Of a stretch of DNA of 64,000 nucleotides, positions 44,220 to 54,111 are shown one piece after another (the stretch's first letter is position 1; each line of letters opens with the position of its first letter). The notes under the pieces are model-generated. The model was not told the origin of the DNA. It searched no databases and saw nothing but the letters and a program-made list of their open reading frames with translations. The DNA comes from Reticulascus tulasneorum (taxonomy: Eukaryota; Ascomycota; Sordariomycetes; Glomerellales; Reticulascaceae), in NCBI GenBank assembly GCA_001557505.1, contig LSAX01000007.1:1-64000 (forward strand). Reading direction: 5' to 3'. The position numbers and the translations under genes were made by a program.

Positions 44220-45769
44220 AGGCAAAATATGACGGATTTCAATCCTTTTAGTCGTATACTTTCATACCAAAACCAAGCCAGAAATTTCCATTACTGCAAA
44301 TTACCACTTATCATCCATTGAAATGGTCAGGGGTGCCCCAAATCTGAGTAGATATCTCATGGAGTCATTGGCAATGAGCTTGTTTGACTCATCAAGGGAC
44401 AATCGAAATGTAGCGGGAGTGTTGTCATAGACACGCAATCGGACACCAAGTAATCCTCCAAGAGAGGGTCAACCGTCGAAACTTTCTATCAGGAAAACAA
44501 AGAAGGCCAGGAAAGAGAGCATCGATCATCAGAGTGGGGATGGTTCGTGTCGTCAGATAGAATATCGAGTAGTTCCTCCACATGCAGTGTATGTGCCGAA
44601 AATGCGATCTAAATCAATGCTCGATGCGCCAATTTCAAAGTCTCTCCGTTGATGGTCTCGAGAGAGCAAGTGAGGCTGTGAATCACGTCGCTGACTGCAC
44701 CTTCGGTAAAGCAGGACCATATGCACCTGAGCTGCAGGCACAGCCATCGGAACCTACGCATAAGTAAGACAATATCCTCAATACAGCGCGGTACGCTCCT
44801 ATATCGCCAGGCCTCGGTCTATCAGTAGCGCAGCTCCGGCCAGTGGTTCTTTGATCTCATGCCTTTAGACTTGAGAAAGCAAGCCGATCTTGGAATCTGT
44901 GCTCAGCTGGAGCTGCATATGAAGCGAGATGTTATGGTCTGTTTCTATCGGCTCCACATTGAATGTGCAAGTGATGGCTCTGCATACTTTTGCACTAAGA
45001 CCGCTATTCTTATCTAGGGTAGCCTGTATCGAGAGTTGCGATCACGCTTGGGTAAGTGCCAAAAGCACCTCGAAGAGAGTTGAAGAGTCAAGTAAATCTT
45101 GAAAATGATCAAAACAATGTGATATTTCCGAACTTGGGTTATTTCTAGACATCGAGCGATAGCCGTGCACCCCGACGTTGCGTCTAGAGTTTTATGATTT
45201 GTCACGGTATTGGTTCGACTTAGGCAAGAAGTTGAGCAAGTAGAGACCGAACGGCAGCTTCGGTATCGGGCAGGAGGATTGAGAAGTAGTGGCCGTCAGC
45301 CAAGCTGCCCTTGGCAGAGGTATTTCCGCCTTTCGGGTCATTGAGTACCGTGGCACGGATCCTTGAAGCAGCAGCAGCTGTACGTGCTGGCTCGCGGGAG
45401 CACATAGGGATGCCGTTGTGGAATCGTCATGATTCTGATCCCCCATGCTGAAGAAGTCGTACAGGCTTGCGAGATAACATGTCGAGGTAAAGCTGTCCGG
45501 GCACGAGTGATGTGTCTCAAGAGATTTAGATGTTCTGGGGCTGAATACGCCGGCTTGGTCTATTCTCCAGACCAGTTTTTGTGGTTGTCCTGGCTACATG
45601 GCTGCCTCATACTTTTATGTCCTGTCTAGTTCCAGCTAACCCATGGCAGATATCTTGATAGCAAGTGTATGTACTATTTGTCACGCCTTGCAGGAGTTCA
45701 TGATAAGCGCAACGAGAACCATGTGATGCTCAATATTTTGTTGTTTGCTTCTTACATCTTGATATGGAG
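44220..45769 (-). pseudogene. Relic region with broken minus-strand frames
   Basis: Two protein-like but broken stretches occur on the minus strand. Around 44300-44470 a frame reads LGVRLRVYDNTPATFRLSLD and on to a stop. Around 45220-45520 a frame reads LYLDMLSRKPVRLLQHGG, a TGA, then RFHNGIPMCSREPARTAAAA and on to a stop at 45220. The break is a CGA to TGA-type change. I do not recognise either family. There is no intact gene in this 1.5 kb. Confidence 0.35.
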
Positions 45770-46440
45770 AAAGGGCGCAGATTTCCAGAATCTGCGGGGG
45801 CGGTTTAGGTGGGAATAATGGAAATCTTCGGGGCCGTAGGTCCTTCTTTTCAACGCTAATAGGCCCGTAGATTTCCAGTTTTCCCATGGTGTCCGGCCCC
45901 GCAGATTCCCGCTATTAGTGCCTGGCCCCGTAACAGTGGTGCTCTGGGCCGTAGATTTCCGTTATTACCATGGTGCCCAGCCCCGCAGATATCATCGCGG
46001 TAGCTCTAAGCTTGTATTTCTTAGTTCTTTATCTTACCTTGCAGATTTCTTGTTATTACTATTGTGTCTGGCCCGTAGATTTCCCAGTTCTTTCATAATG
46101 TTTAAACTATAGATTTCTCGCTTAATAGTCTTTTATGGTGCCCAGCCCTGTAGATTTCACATAATGACCTGAACCTGCAAATTTCTTAATATTACTATAA
46201 TGTTTAACCTAAAGATTTCTTCCCAGTCTCCCATGGTGCTTAGCCCCGCAGATTTCCCAGTTCTCTTATAGTGTCTAAACCTGTAGATTTCCTGTTATCA
46301 TTATAGTGTCTAACCTCGAAGATTTCTTTCTTAATGTACTTTTTTATATTACCCAGCCCCGTAGATTTCACACAATGGCCTGAACCTGCAAATTTCTTAT
46401 TATTACCATAGTGTTTAACCCGAAGATTCCTCTATATGTC
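45770..46440. repeat. Degenerate minisatellite with higher-order period
   Basis: A loose unit of the type (G)CCC-GTAGATTTC plus 20-45 variable bases (TTATTACTATAGTGT, CATGGTGCCCAG) occurs about 15 times. A longer block starting CCCAGCCC(T/C)(G) GTAGATTTCACA is seen at about 46141 and again at about 46352, giving a second-level period near 210 bp. It is mostly AT-rich with many TA steps and no coding frame. Confidence 0.8.
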
Positions 46441-46531
46441 CGTCACGGCTCGGACTGAGACTTCGGCTCCCATCCTGTCTTTGGCCACGGCTGCGGCATC
46501 CAAAAATCAGTCTACAAGGCTCAGACCAACT

Positions 46532-47110
46532 AGAGGCAAGTTATTCTCACGCTGCGTCGTAGCCAAGGCACGGTCATAGTCAAGGCACGGTCACAGAATT
46601 TGCTGGCACATCAGAACAGCTCAACCATGCTCAAACCCCAAAGCCTACTCATTCAACTTTATACATTATCCCCAAAATTCTTCCATCACTGCCCTTGACG
46701 ATGCCCGTGCCCGCGCCCCCGGGCAATCCCATGGGGTCCGCGGTTTTGACGCCATTTGCGGTTGTCCTGCTGTGAAACATCATGACCAGGTTGTGCACTA
46801 GAACTTTGCCTTGAATATCTGGCTCCACCTCTCGCACGCGGGTTCCGTCGATTGGACCCTGTGGCAGGAGTCCCCCTCGCGCGAGAAGCATGTTGGTATC
46901 TCTCTTCTGCGCGTCGCCGAGGAGGCGGGGAGTATGAACGACGCGGTGGCTGACGTTCTGGGCGTCTGCTCGGGCTCCGACGCCGGCTCTGACTTCTGTC
47001 GCGGCCTCTGCTCCGGTTCCTCCCTTGTCTCTGGCCATGGCCTTGGCTCTGACTTCTGTCACGGCCTCTGCTTGAGCTGCGACCCCGCCTCTGGTCAGTG
47101 CCACGTTAAA
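46532..47110 (-). pseudogene. Truncated duplicate of an Arg/Ser-rich tail
   Basis: On the minus strand, about 135 codons from about 47105 to a stop at 46686 read GTDQRRGRSSSRGRDRSQS, PPRRSYSPPP, TPATGSNR and SSAQPG. They match the C-terminus of the intact gene at 47827-49752 in order, with fewer repeats. The plus-strand flank AGAGGCAAGTT at 46532 is also shared (47714 in the other copy), as is AAGGCACGGTCATA. The copy has neither the N-terminal domain nor a start codon. Confidence 0.8.
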
Positions 47111-47713
47111 GAGGATAACAAGACATATTAACCACGAAGCGTTCAGGTTGGTACCCATACTCACTGCTCGGCCTTCTGCATTTACATCTTAGCATCACTG
47201 TAAGGCCATTACAAGGTATTTAATACCAGGCTTAGTATGATTGTTTGTCTAGAAGAGGTAAGATATGAAGTTTGGTTGTTTAGTTATTAGATGTAGAATA
47301 ACCATCTTGGTGATTACAACCAACGTTATTTAAAACTGGCGTGGATGTTGGTGACCGCTCTGCTATCCGGGTTATTACGAAGAGATCGACATCGAAACGC
47401 TAGAACCATGATGCTCACAAATTTCAACAAAGAGATAGGAGTGTTGAAACTGGTCTTCAATCTGGCCAGGCTACAGACTTCCATTTCCAAATCCCACTAC
47501 ATGGTGAGCAACACCTACGTCCTGGACATCAGTCTGAAAATACGAACTTGCTCGGCTGGCGTAGTCTGCCTTGTATTCATTATCCATGCGGTCTGATTGG
47601 TAGCTTGCCACAGACCTCTACTCATGGATGTGCCCAGCCGTGGAACAGTTCACTGCCGCCCTGAGCGTTAGTCACCAGGATTAATATTACGAGCATGATG
47701 GTAGTTATTGTCA
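47111..47713. other. Spacer between the two tail copies
   Basis: About 600 AT-rich bases with an 83-codon ORF at 47345-47596 of no recognised type. It presumably arrived with, or predates, the duplication. Confidence 0.4.
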
Positions 47714-47826
47714 AGAGGCAAGTTGTTCTCCGTTGGTTCGCATTCAAGGCACGGTCATATTTTAGGCACATGGAAACTCAACCACACTCAGACCCAAAGT
47801 TCGTTCAATTATCCTAGCCTCCATCA

Positions 47827-49752
47827 CTACGCTCGGCGTGGACCAGACCTTTGGTTTGAACCGCGCGGTCCGCGGTTTCGGCGCCGTCTGCGGTTCCTCT
47901 GCCCAGGCTGTGCGCTAGAACCCGGCCTTGAATTTCTAGCTCCACCCCCCACACCTTGTTCCAGACGGTTGGACCCTGTGGCAGGGGTATGTTGGGTTCG
48001 CCCGTACGCGCGGCGCAGGGGAGGTGGGGAGTATGAACGACGTGGCGGCTCGCGTTCGGGGCGTCTGCGTGGGCTAAGACGTCGCCGACTTCTATCGCGA
48101 CGCCAGCTCTGGCTACGGCTCCGTCGCCGATTATGGCCACGGCTCCGTCGCCGACTATGGCCACGGCTCCGTCGCCGATGCCGACTTTGGCCACGGCTCC
48201 GACGCCGGCTTTGGCCACGGCTTCGACTCAGACTTCTGTCGCGGCTTCGGCTACGACTTTGGTCCTGACTCGCGCTCCGACTTCTGTCACGGCCTCTGCT
48301 TGAGCTGCTTCTGCTTGAGCTGCGACCCCGCCTCTGTTCAGTGCCACGGCTCCGACTTGTGCCACGGCTTCGGCTCCGAGTTCGGCTAGAACCTCGTTTC
48401 TGACCACGGTCGTGGCTGCGACTGGCACGGCGTCTGCCTGGGCTCAGGCTTCGAGTTGTACCTCGGGCAGGATCAAGGCTCATACGGCTGCTTCCACGTC
48501 GAGGAGAGATTTCTGGTCGGCTCCGCACAGAAAAAGGAGACCCGCTTCGTGAACGGGGGCACGTCACAGGGCCGCTGGCTGCGACGGAAGCTCGCATGGC
48601 CATGGTATCTGCTCGCCACTTGATTCGTTTCGAGGGGACGAACGAGCTAACCTCTGGGAAGTCGCCAGAATTCGCCCGCGCACACTGTATGTAGTATAGC
48701 ATGTATATGTGCCCCGATTCTCCCAAGCTCCAATCCGGGGATTGGTAAGAGCCCTCTGTGAACGGGATGTTGAACCCGTCCGGGTCGTAGACTCGCACGT
48801 AGTCGCTGCCATTGGGACTGGCTCGTAACTGCACGATACTGACCAACTTATACTGGATCCGTGAGAGATCACGGTCGCTGAAAGTATACTCGTCGCCGAC
48901 AGGCATAGGCACAGAGATGGCCATCGAGGCTGCCTGTAGCTGCTTGAAGGATGGCCCGCCATCAGCTGCTGGAGTGAAGCGAACGCGAAGGAACAGGGGC
49001 GCGTTCGACACGTAGACTGTGTCCACTTGTGTGTCTGCGTTCTGAAACAGCCCGAACTGATTGCCGAGGCAGTCGGAAATGCTCTGGCCGGAAGCCCCAT
49101 CGAACTCCACCAAACTGTGCTGGGCTACAGCTTGGTCCGTCATATCAAACTTCCTGTACTGCGCATCCCCTGCCTGCTTGTATAATATTGCCTTGTACAG
49201 CTTGAAGGCTGGTCTCTTCCACAGGGTATCGAGCATCAGGGCGGTTTCGGACAGGGATTCGAAGGCAACGGCCGCGGTCGACGCGTTTTCGTCGCAGGCG
49301 AGCTGCTTCAAAAGCGCCTCCCGGGGGTCGAGGTGTTCGCCTGACACGTCGAAGTCTGTCCACGCGTACTTCAACAGCAGGTTCCTGTACTCTTCGGATT
49401 CGCTGTCTTGGACAGAAATCCGACCTGCCTCTCGGCCCGTTGGGGACATGTGCGAGTAGAGGCATCGTATGACGACCGTCAAACAGTCGATGCCGGACGT
49501 GTCTGTGACTTGAAGTCCAGGTGAGCCGCCCCGCCTGCTGGGCGGTCCAAACCTCTGCAGGCGGCAGCTCTGTAGGAATTCGTTAGGCTCGATATCTCTC
49601 AAGTCTTCCATCGTGAGATCGTATTCTTCGTGGTTGGGGTGGGATATCGAGCTTTCGTAGGTAATGTGGAGTTTTGGCGAGCTGATAAGTGGGATGGGGG
49701 AAAGGGCGTCTTGAAATTCGTCACAGAACTTGAGAATAATTTCATCTTTCAA
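47827..49752 (-). CDS. Protein with globular domain and long Arg/Ser-rich tail
   Basis: The open frame is 641 codons, but its 5' codon is TTG and a TGA precedes it. The first ATG is at 49611, so either translation starts there (about 594 residues) or an upstream exon is spliced on. Residues about 1-370 form a globular domain with a Cys near GIDCLTVVIRCLY and strands such as APLFLRVRFTP, YKLVSIVQLRASPNGSDYVR and GHIYMLYYIQC. This is faintly like ubiquitin-specific protease C-lobes, but the catalytic His context is not convincing. From about residue 400 to the end it is SR/RS-repeat-rich (RSRSRDRSLSRSRGQSRRRS), as in splicing-related RNA-binding proteins. Probably nuclear. The tail is duplicated downstream. 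Confidence 0.72.
   Translation of the reverse strand: MKDEIILKFCDEFQDALSPIPLISSPKLHITYESSISHPNHEEYDLTMEDLRDIEPNEFLQSCRLQRFGPPSRRGGSPGLQVTDTSGIDCLTVVIRCLYSHMSPTGREAGRISVQDSESEEYRNLLLKYAWTDFDVSGEHLDPREALLKQLACDENASTAAVAFESLSETALMLDTLWKRPAFKLYKAILYKQAGDAQYRKFDMTDQAVAQHSLVEFDGASGQSISDCLGNQFGLFQNADTQVDTVYVSNAPLFLRVRFTPAADGGPSFKQLQAASMAISVPMPVGDEYTFSDRDLSRIQYKLVSIVQLRASPNGSDYVRVYDPDGFNIPFTEGSYQSPDWSLGESGHIYMLYYIQCARANSGDFPEVSSFVPSKRIKWRADTMAMRASVAASGPVTCPRSRSGSPFSVRSRPEISPRRGSSRMSLDPARGTTRSLSPGRRRASRSHDRGQKRGSSRTRSRSRGTSRSRGTEQRRGRSSSRSSSSRGRDRSRSASQDQSRSRSRDRSLSRSRGQSRRRSRGQSRHRRRSRGHSRRRSRGHNRRRSRSQSWRRDRSRRRLSPRRRPEREPPRRSYSPPPLRRAYGRTQHTPATGSNRLEQGVGGGARNSRPGSSAQPGQRNRRRRRNRGPRGSNQRSGPRRA
48060..48345 (-). 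repeat. Imperfect coding repeat of the RS tail
   Basis: On the plus strand, variants of TGGCCACGGCTCCGTCGCC follow each other at 24-27 bp spacing, then 18-bp TCTGCTTGAGCTGC-type duplicates. They encode RSRGHSRR-type octapeptides. All are multiples of three, so unit number can vary without loss of frame. The truncated copy upstream has fewer of these units. Confidence 0.7.
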
Positions 49753-50617
49753 TCATCACACTCGCAAACTGCCCACATACGGAAAACAGCGACAAGACCC
49801 CTGCAGGGTCCGCCACTCGGCCTGTACAAACAGCTCGGCTACCCCTCGTGGTTCCAGCCTGCTATATCTACTTTGAACCTGACGGGCCAGAGGCTCGTTT
49901 ACTAAGCGCCTCGGGGATTACAGTGGCATTGCGGCTATCTCACATGTCATGGGACTTTCGTATGGAGGGCTGATTAGTGGTAAGGCCAGCCACTGAAACA
50001 CTGAACGGGAGAAAGGGGAATGGAGGGCGATTCTGTCGGCATTGGGAGATGCCGAAGAACACCACAAATGTCAGACGACCCAGTCATTTACAATAGAACA
50101 GGCAAATGGAGAAAAGGGACGCCAGGGTAGAATATTGGCCACCTTACTGACTACCAATGCTGCCCATGCGATGAGGGGTTGATCTGGGACTGCGTTGTAG
50201 CTTCGTAGCAACTTTGGACGCACGTCGTGCACTCTGAACTCGAGCGGGCCTCCACACCTCAGCTGTGCCCGTCTGCCGCCAGCAGCCAAACTCATCAGCG
50301 CCGAAGCGCTACGGAGTATCAAGTGCTGCCTGACGAGCGCCTTCAGCGCGTGTGCCACATTCAACATCTCCTTTTGCCGTGTGACCTACACAAAATGCTA
50401 CTGTAAAATGTTTTAGGGGGTATATATCGGTAGTTAAGGAAAGTGGGTTTCAGTTGCAGTAGTTGATTATCTATTGATGTATGGTTCGTTAGTTATATAC
50501 CATTTAAGGAACAGAGTCCGTGGCCTCCATTGATCATCCAGCAGAAGAGGGTGATCTGAGGAACTGGCATGTGCCTTGCATCCCAGTGGTCCCAAATAAG
50601 TCGGTTTCAAGGGTGTA
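49753..50617. other. Intergenic; start of a 24-bp repeat pair
   Basis: No recognised gene. A minus-strand ORF at 50071-50367 is of uncertain status. At 50462-50485 lies one copy of a 24-bp sequence, starting GTTGATTATCTATTG, that is repeated exactly at 52255-52278. Confidence 0.45.
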
Positions 50618-51732
50618 TTGCGTCCAGTAAGTCTTGGCGTTGGTATTGCTCACGGGTATGAGCACCTGGCCGGAGTGGAACAGGCCCATTTCGTCACAGT
50701 CACAAACGTGGACACAACTAGGAAGATGTTTGCGGGCAGGGTATGCTTTGATATCGCCGCACCTAAACCGGTTTTGAGTATCCTAACTGACTGCCAGCTG
50801 AGAGCAATACTCTTGGCTCATAAGGACGTCGCGGTGGCCAAGACACAGGTTCGTGTAAGATGGCAGCGCGAAGGAGTGGCACTGGGGAACGGGCAATGAA
50901 CATACCTCAGAAGCACACTTGAAGGTTGGATAAACTTGAGCAAACGCTGAGAAACTAGCGGCGGTTATGTTTATAACAGGAAACAGACTGGGATTCACTC
51001 AACTTGGTTGTAATTGGATTACGCCTGTATGCACTACTTACCAAGGTAAACGCCGAGAAACAGGCATCAGGTGTACTGATTTACTTGCTCAAAACGTTCG
51101 ATCTGTCCCATGGCGAGAGTAACCCGCCACTGTTCGAGGCACGGATATCAACGGTAGTTGTATTTCTAGCGACAGACCACGATCACTTGGCACCTTCTGT
51201 CCTCTTGTCGGAAAATTCAATCACCGACATGTACCCCTCCCTTTCTGCCTCGGTCAAGATACGTCATCTAGGAGGTCGAACTTGGGTATCAAGAGAGGCC
51301 ACGGCGGCTGATGATCAGCTCGCTGAAACAAAACGGGAGGATGTCGTGACTACTGCTCGCAAACTGGACCTGAGTCATGCCATTGCTGACATGTCATCGA
51401 GGGGGGTCTGCTAGTTTTGCGAACACGATGATGTCTGCGTACCTGCATATCAGTATCCTTTTTGGCAAACCTTAGTTGAGAGTATCACACACCGTGTTCA
51501 GAATGAGCCAGCTGTGCGTTATCGTGAGAGCCTTGCGTCGCATCGGGGGACCGATGACTCAAACTTGACCAGAATGACCAACACGGGAGTCTATTCTTTT
51601 GTGGTCTTCGCCCTGAATTGCGCCTTTTCAATTACTCAACAAGAAGGTGTCAAGATTGTAGGATTCGGCCGTTGTTTATTAGGCATAGATGATATCCTAG
51701 GCATCGTAGGGCAAGATTTCAAGTGGGATTAA
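50618..51732 (+). pseudogene. Broken unrecognised gene
   Basis: A frame at 50618-50899 reads GIAHGYEHLAGVEQAHFVTV and on. After a probable intron of about 130-190 bp a second frame from 51004 runs to 51732, interrupted once by TAG at 51412-51414 (just after MSSRGVC) and continuing in the same frame (FCEHDDVCVPAYQYPFWQ to DILGIVGQDFKWD). The single nonsense codon and open flanks suggest a recently inactivated gene of about 330 residues. I do not recognise the family. Confidence 0.45.
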
Positions 51733-52477
51733 GTAAACCCCAACCAACGACGATGCTGCTGTCACCGAACACCAATGACTTATGCCGCTCTTTCAAGCAG
51801 ACGAGGCAGGAAGCCACAATAGAAGTGGACTGATGCGTCCCAAGACAAGTCCACTTGATGTTAGATTTGGTGATTCGTCGTTGACTGCAACATTCATTAT
51901 GACGGCGAAATGGGCCATTCCAGAATGACTGGTGATGGTACACCGGCGACTTCTGCAGTTCTCTCGATGTGAGTCTGACTGCTCATGAATCTCAAGAAGA
52001 CCAACGACCTACAAAAACTCATGCGGGTGTCACGTGACTTCAGTGAACACCATTCTGCACTGATCCGTTTGCACAGGTTTGAAGACCCAAGGATATGGCT
52101 TGATCGTTTCTAGCTGCTGGCCTGGCAAAGATGGAAAATTTGAAAACCGTTTATTATCTAGGCGTTCGACAGTCGATGCGATATCATCATATGACAGTTT
52201 TCTGCGGACGCAGAAAACAAGAAAATCAATACGCCTCACGATTTACATAAATACGTTGATTATCTATTGATGTATGGTGGCGTTATTAGGCAATGTCCAT
52301 GCCACTGAAGCTCAAGACTGCCAAAAGCAGCGGCGAGGAATCAAGTCACATTCTGGAAAGACCATCAAATACATATGCACCAAGCAAAAAAAAGGCGCTG
52401 AAAGACTGGCACATTGAGAAATCGCATTTCTACCTATTTGGTCGACAGTCGCAAGCAACTAACCTCCAAGACAGACC
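51733..52477. other. Intergenic; end of the 24-bp repeat pair
   Basis: No gene recognised. The second copy of the 24-bp direct repeat is at 52255-52278. It faces the 3' end of the zinc-knuckle gene. Confidence 0.45.
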
Positions 52478-53734
52478 TCAACGTAAACCGCTGTATGGAT
52501 TATCCGGGATCTCCGCTGTGTCCATGTCGAGATCTAAATCTCGCTGCTCTCGAGTGTCCCTGCCATAGTTGCGACTGGGGCGGGCCTGGCTTTGCCTGAC
52601 CTCATCTGCCCAGCTTGGCTCATCCACGCGCATGGGAGAGAGAGGAGGGAACTCCTTCTGCGTCTTGAAGGTTCCCTCGCGAGACTTGATGGCGGCATTA
52701 TAGCCAGGAATATTCTTCTGGCGTGCCAGCAGGTCTCGATGCTCCTCTACGGCCTCGGGACTGGCCGTTTCCGGAGCAGAGGGGAGCTTGGAGACGTCCT
52801 GTACGACGTAGTCGTACTCGGACCAGGCGCTGCCTTTGGGTTCCTGGCGCCGAAACTCCTTGGCCGCTTCGATGGTCCACGGAAACGCAGTGGGAAGCTG
52901 AAACCATTTTGGCTTCTGGTCAATGCGTGCCTTGGCCTTGAAGTAGCACTCTGACCAGGACTCCTTGGTGCGGACCGGAGCTCGGTTGGCTCTCTGGTTG
53001 ACCAGGAGCCAGCACAAGAGCCAGAAATCCCCATCCTTGACCAGGCCCTGAAATGCAGTGCAGTTGTCTGCGAAATGGCGGTCATTGCAGAGGGGGCAGC
53101 ACTGCAAGAATCCTACCGAATGCGGCACCACACATTGGCGGGCCACATGTCCAGTCTTATGGCAGTTGATGCAGGCTTCCCGAGCGTCGCTCGTCGTCGA
53201 AGCCTGGGGCTTTCCAGCCGCGCAATGGGTGGTCCAGGAGCCTTGTGCTGCCACGACCCGGGATTCCTCCACTCTTTGCTTGATCAGCTCGACGGGGTCG
53301 GCCGGCTTCTTCCGCACTTGGATGGTCGCGGAACCTCCCATCAGCCCGGCGGACGTGCCGAGCAAATTGTCTTTCTTGCCGCAGAAGACGATGTAATCAT
53401 CGTTGCGGCTGACCAGGGGCTTGTAGGCATCGATCGCATCTTGGATGCGATTGCCTTTGACTTGGGCAACCATGTGCTTCTCCTTGGTGAAGCCGATGAT
53501 GTTCTTGGAAGAGCCACCTTCGTGGCTGTTCATGGCCATGCCCGAGATGACGCCCTGCTCGCTCACCCGCAGCTCCGTGCTGAAGGAATGCACGAGCTTC
53601 AGCGCCTGGCCAGCATTGTGTGGCCTAGACGCGCTCTTCGACTTGCCCGAGTGGCGGGGGCGCTTCGCAGCTTCGGCTCCCTGGTCGTCTTCATCAGACC
53701 GGGAGCGCTTATGCCAGTTTCTTTTACCACCCAT
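52478..53734 (-). CDS. Double zinc-knuckle protein
   Basis: A single exon of 418 residues from the ATG at 53734 (MGGKRNWHKRSRSDEDD). A longer open frame upstream to 53911 is probably 5' leader. The N-terminus is highly basic, like a nuclear signal. In the middle is a classical zinc knuckle CINCHKTGHVARQC (CX2CX4HX4C). Directly after it comes a second, CPLCNDRHFADNC (CX2CX3HX4C). Such knuckles bind single-stranded nucleic acid, usually RNA. The C-terminus contains PSWADEVRQ and ends acidic. The divergent neighbour starts with a similar TSWADEM motif. It is not a retrotransposon gag as far as I can see: no protease or RT is nearby. Function unknown. Confidence 0.8.
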   Translation of the reverse strand: MGGKRNWHKRSRSDEDDQGAEAAKRPRHSGKSKSASRPHNAGQALKLVHSFSTELRVSEQGVISGMAMNSHEGGSSKNIIGFTKEKHMVAQVKGNRIQDAIDAYKPLVSRNDDYIVFCGKKDNLLGTSAGLMGGSATIQVRKKPADPVELIKQRVEESRVVAAQGSWTTHCAAGKPQASTTSDAREACINCHKTGHVARQCVVPHSVGFLQCCPLCNDRHFADNCTAFQGLVKDGDFWLLCWLLVNQRANRAPVRTKESWSECYFKAKARIDQKPKWFQLPTAFPWTIEAAKEFRRQEPKGSAWSEYDYVVQDVSKLPSAPETASPEAVEEHRDLLARQKNIPGYNAAIKSREGTFKTQKEFPPLSPMRVDEPSWADEVRQSQARPSRNYGRDTREQRDLDLDMDTAEIPDNPYSGLR

Positions 53735-54111
53735 TTTGATGGTTTGGTGTGGTTGTGTGCGTGTTTTGGTGTTTTTCGAATGCAAGTTTTGTGAGAAGAT
53801 GGATGAAAAACTTGTGGGATTCGAAGTCCAAGGTGAAGTGGTGGGTAGCGGGGTAGCGGGGTCGCCGGGTTGATATGTGGACAAATTGATCTGATTGGTC
53901 AAAATTCCCAATTAGGGCAAGCGTTCGGCTTCTCGGGCGATACGGGCGATTCGGGATCGCTCCGGTTGGCTTCCGACCACAAGGTGACTGCAAAGTGAAC
54001 GCGATTTTTAATATCTAGCCACCAAAGCTGTCTCTTCCAAGAAAAGTTTTCACCTCCACCACCACGCAACAAACATTGCACCACGTAACGAAGAACCATC
54101 TACGAAGCAAA
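53735..54111. promoter_or_regulatory. Divergent promoter region
   Basis: A 377-bp spacer between two genes transcribed away from each other. Both leaders are CA-rich and T-poor on their own coding strand just before the ATG (CACCAAACCATCAAA and GAACCATCTACGAAGCAAA), typical of fungal 5' leaders. Co-regulation of the pair is likely but not shown. Confidence 0.5.

Noticed and set aside
47814..48428. Minus-strand Ala/Val/Gly-rich frames
   Set aside because: They are alternative frames of the RS-coding repeats; only the RS frame continues into a globular domain.
49145..49465. Minus-strand Arg-rich frame
   Set aside because: Shadow frame within the RS-tail gene's globular domain.
52478..53734. 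Retrotransposon gag interpretation of the zinc-knuckle gene
   Set aside because: No protease, RT, integrase or terminal repeats nearby, and the gene is paired with a non-transposon neighbour.
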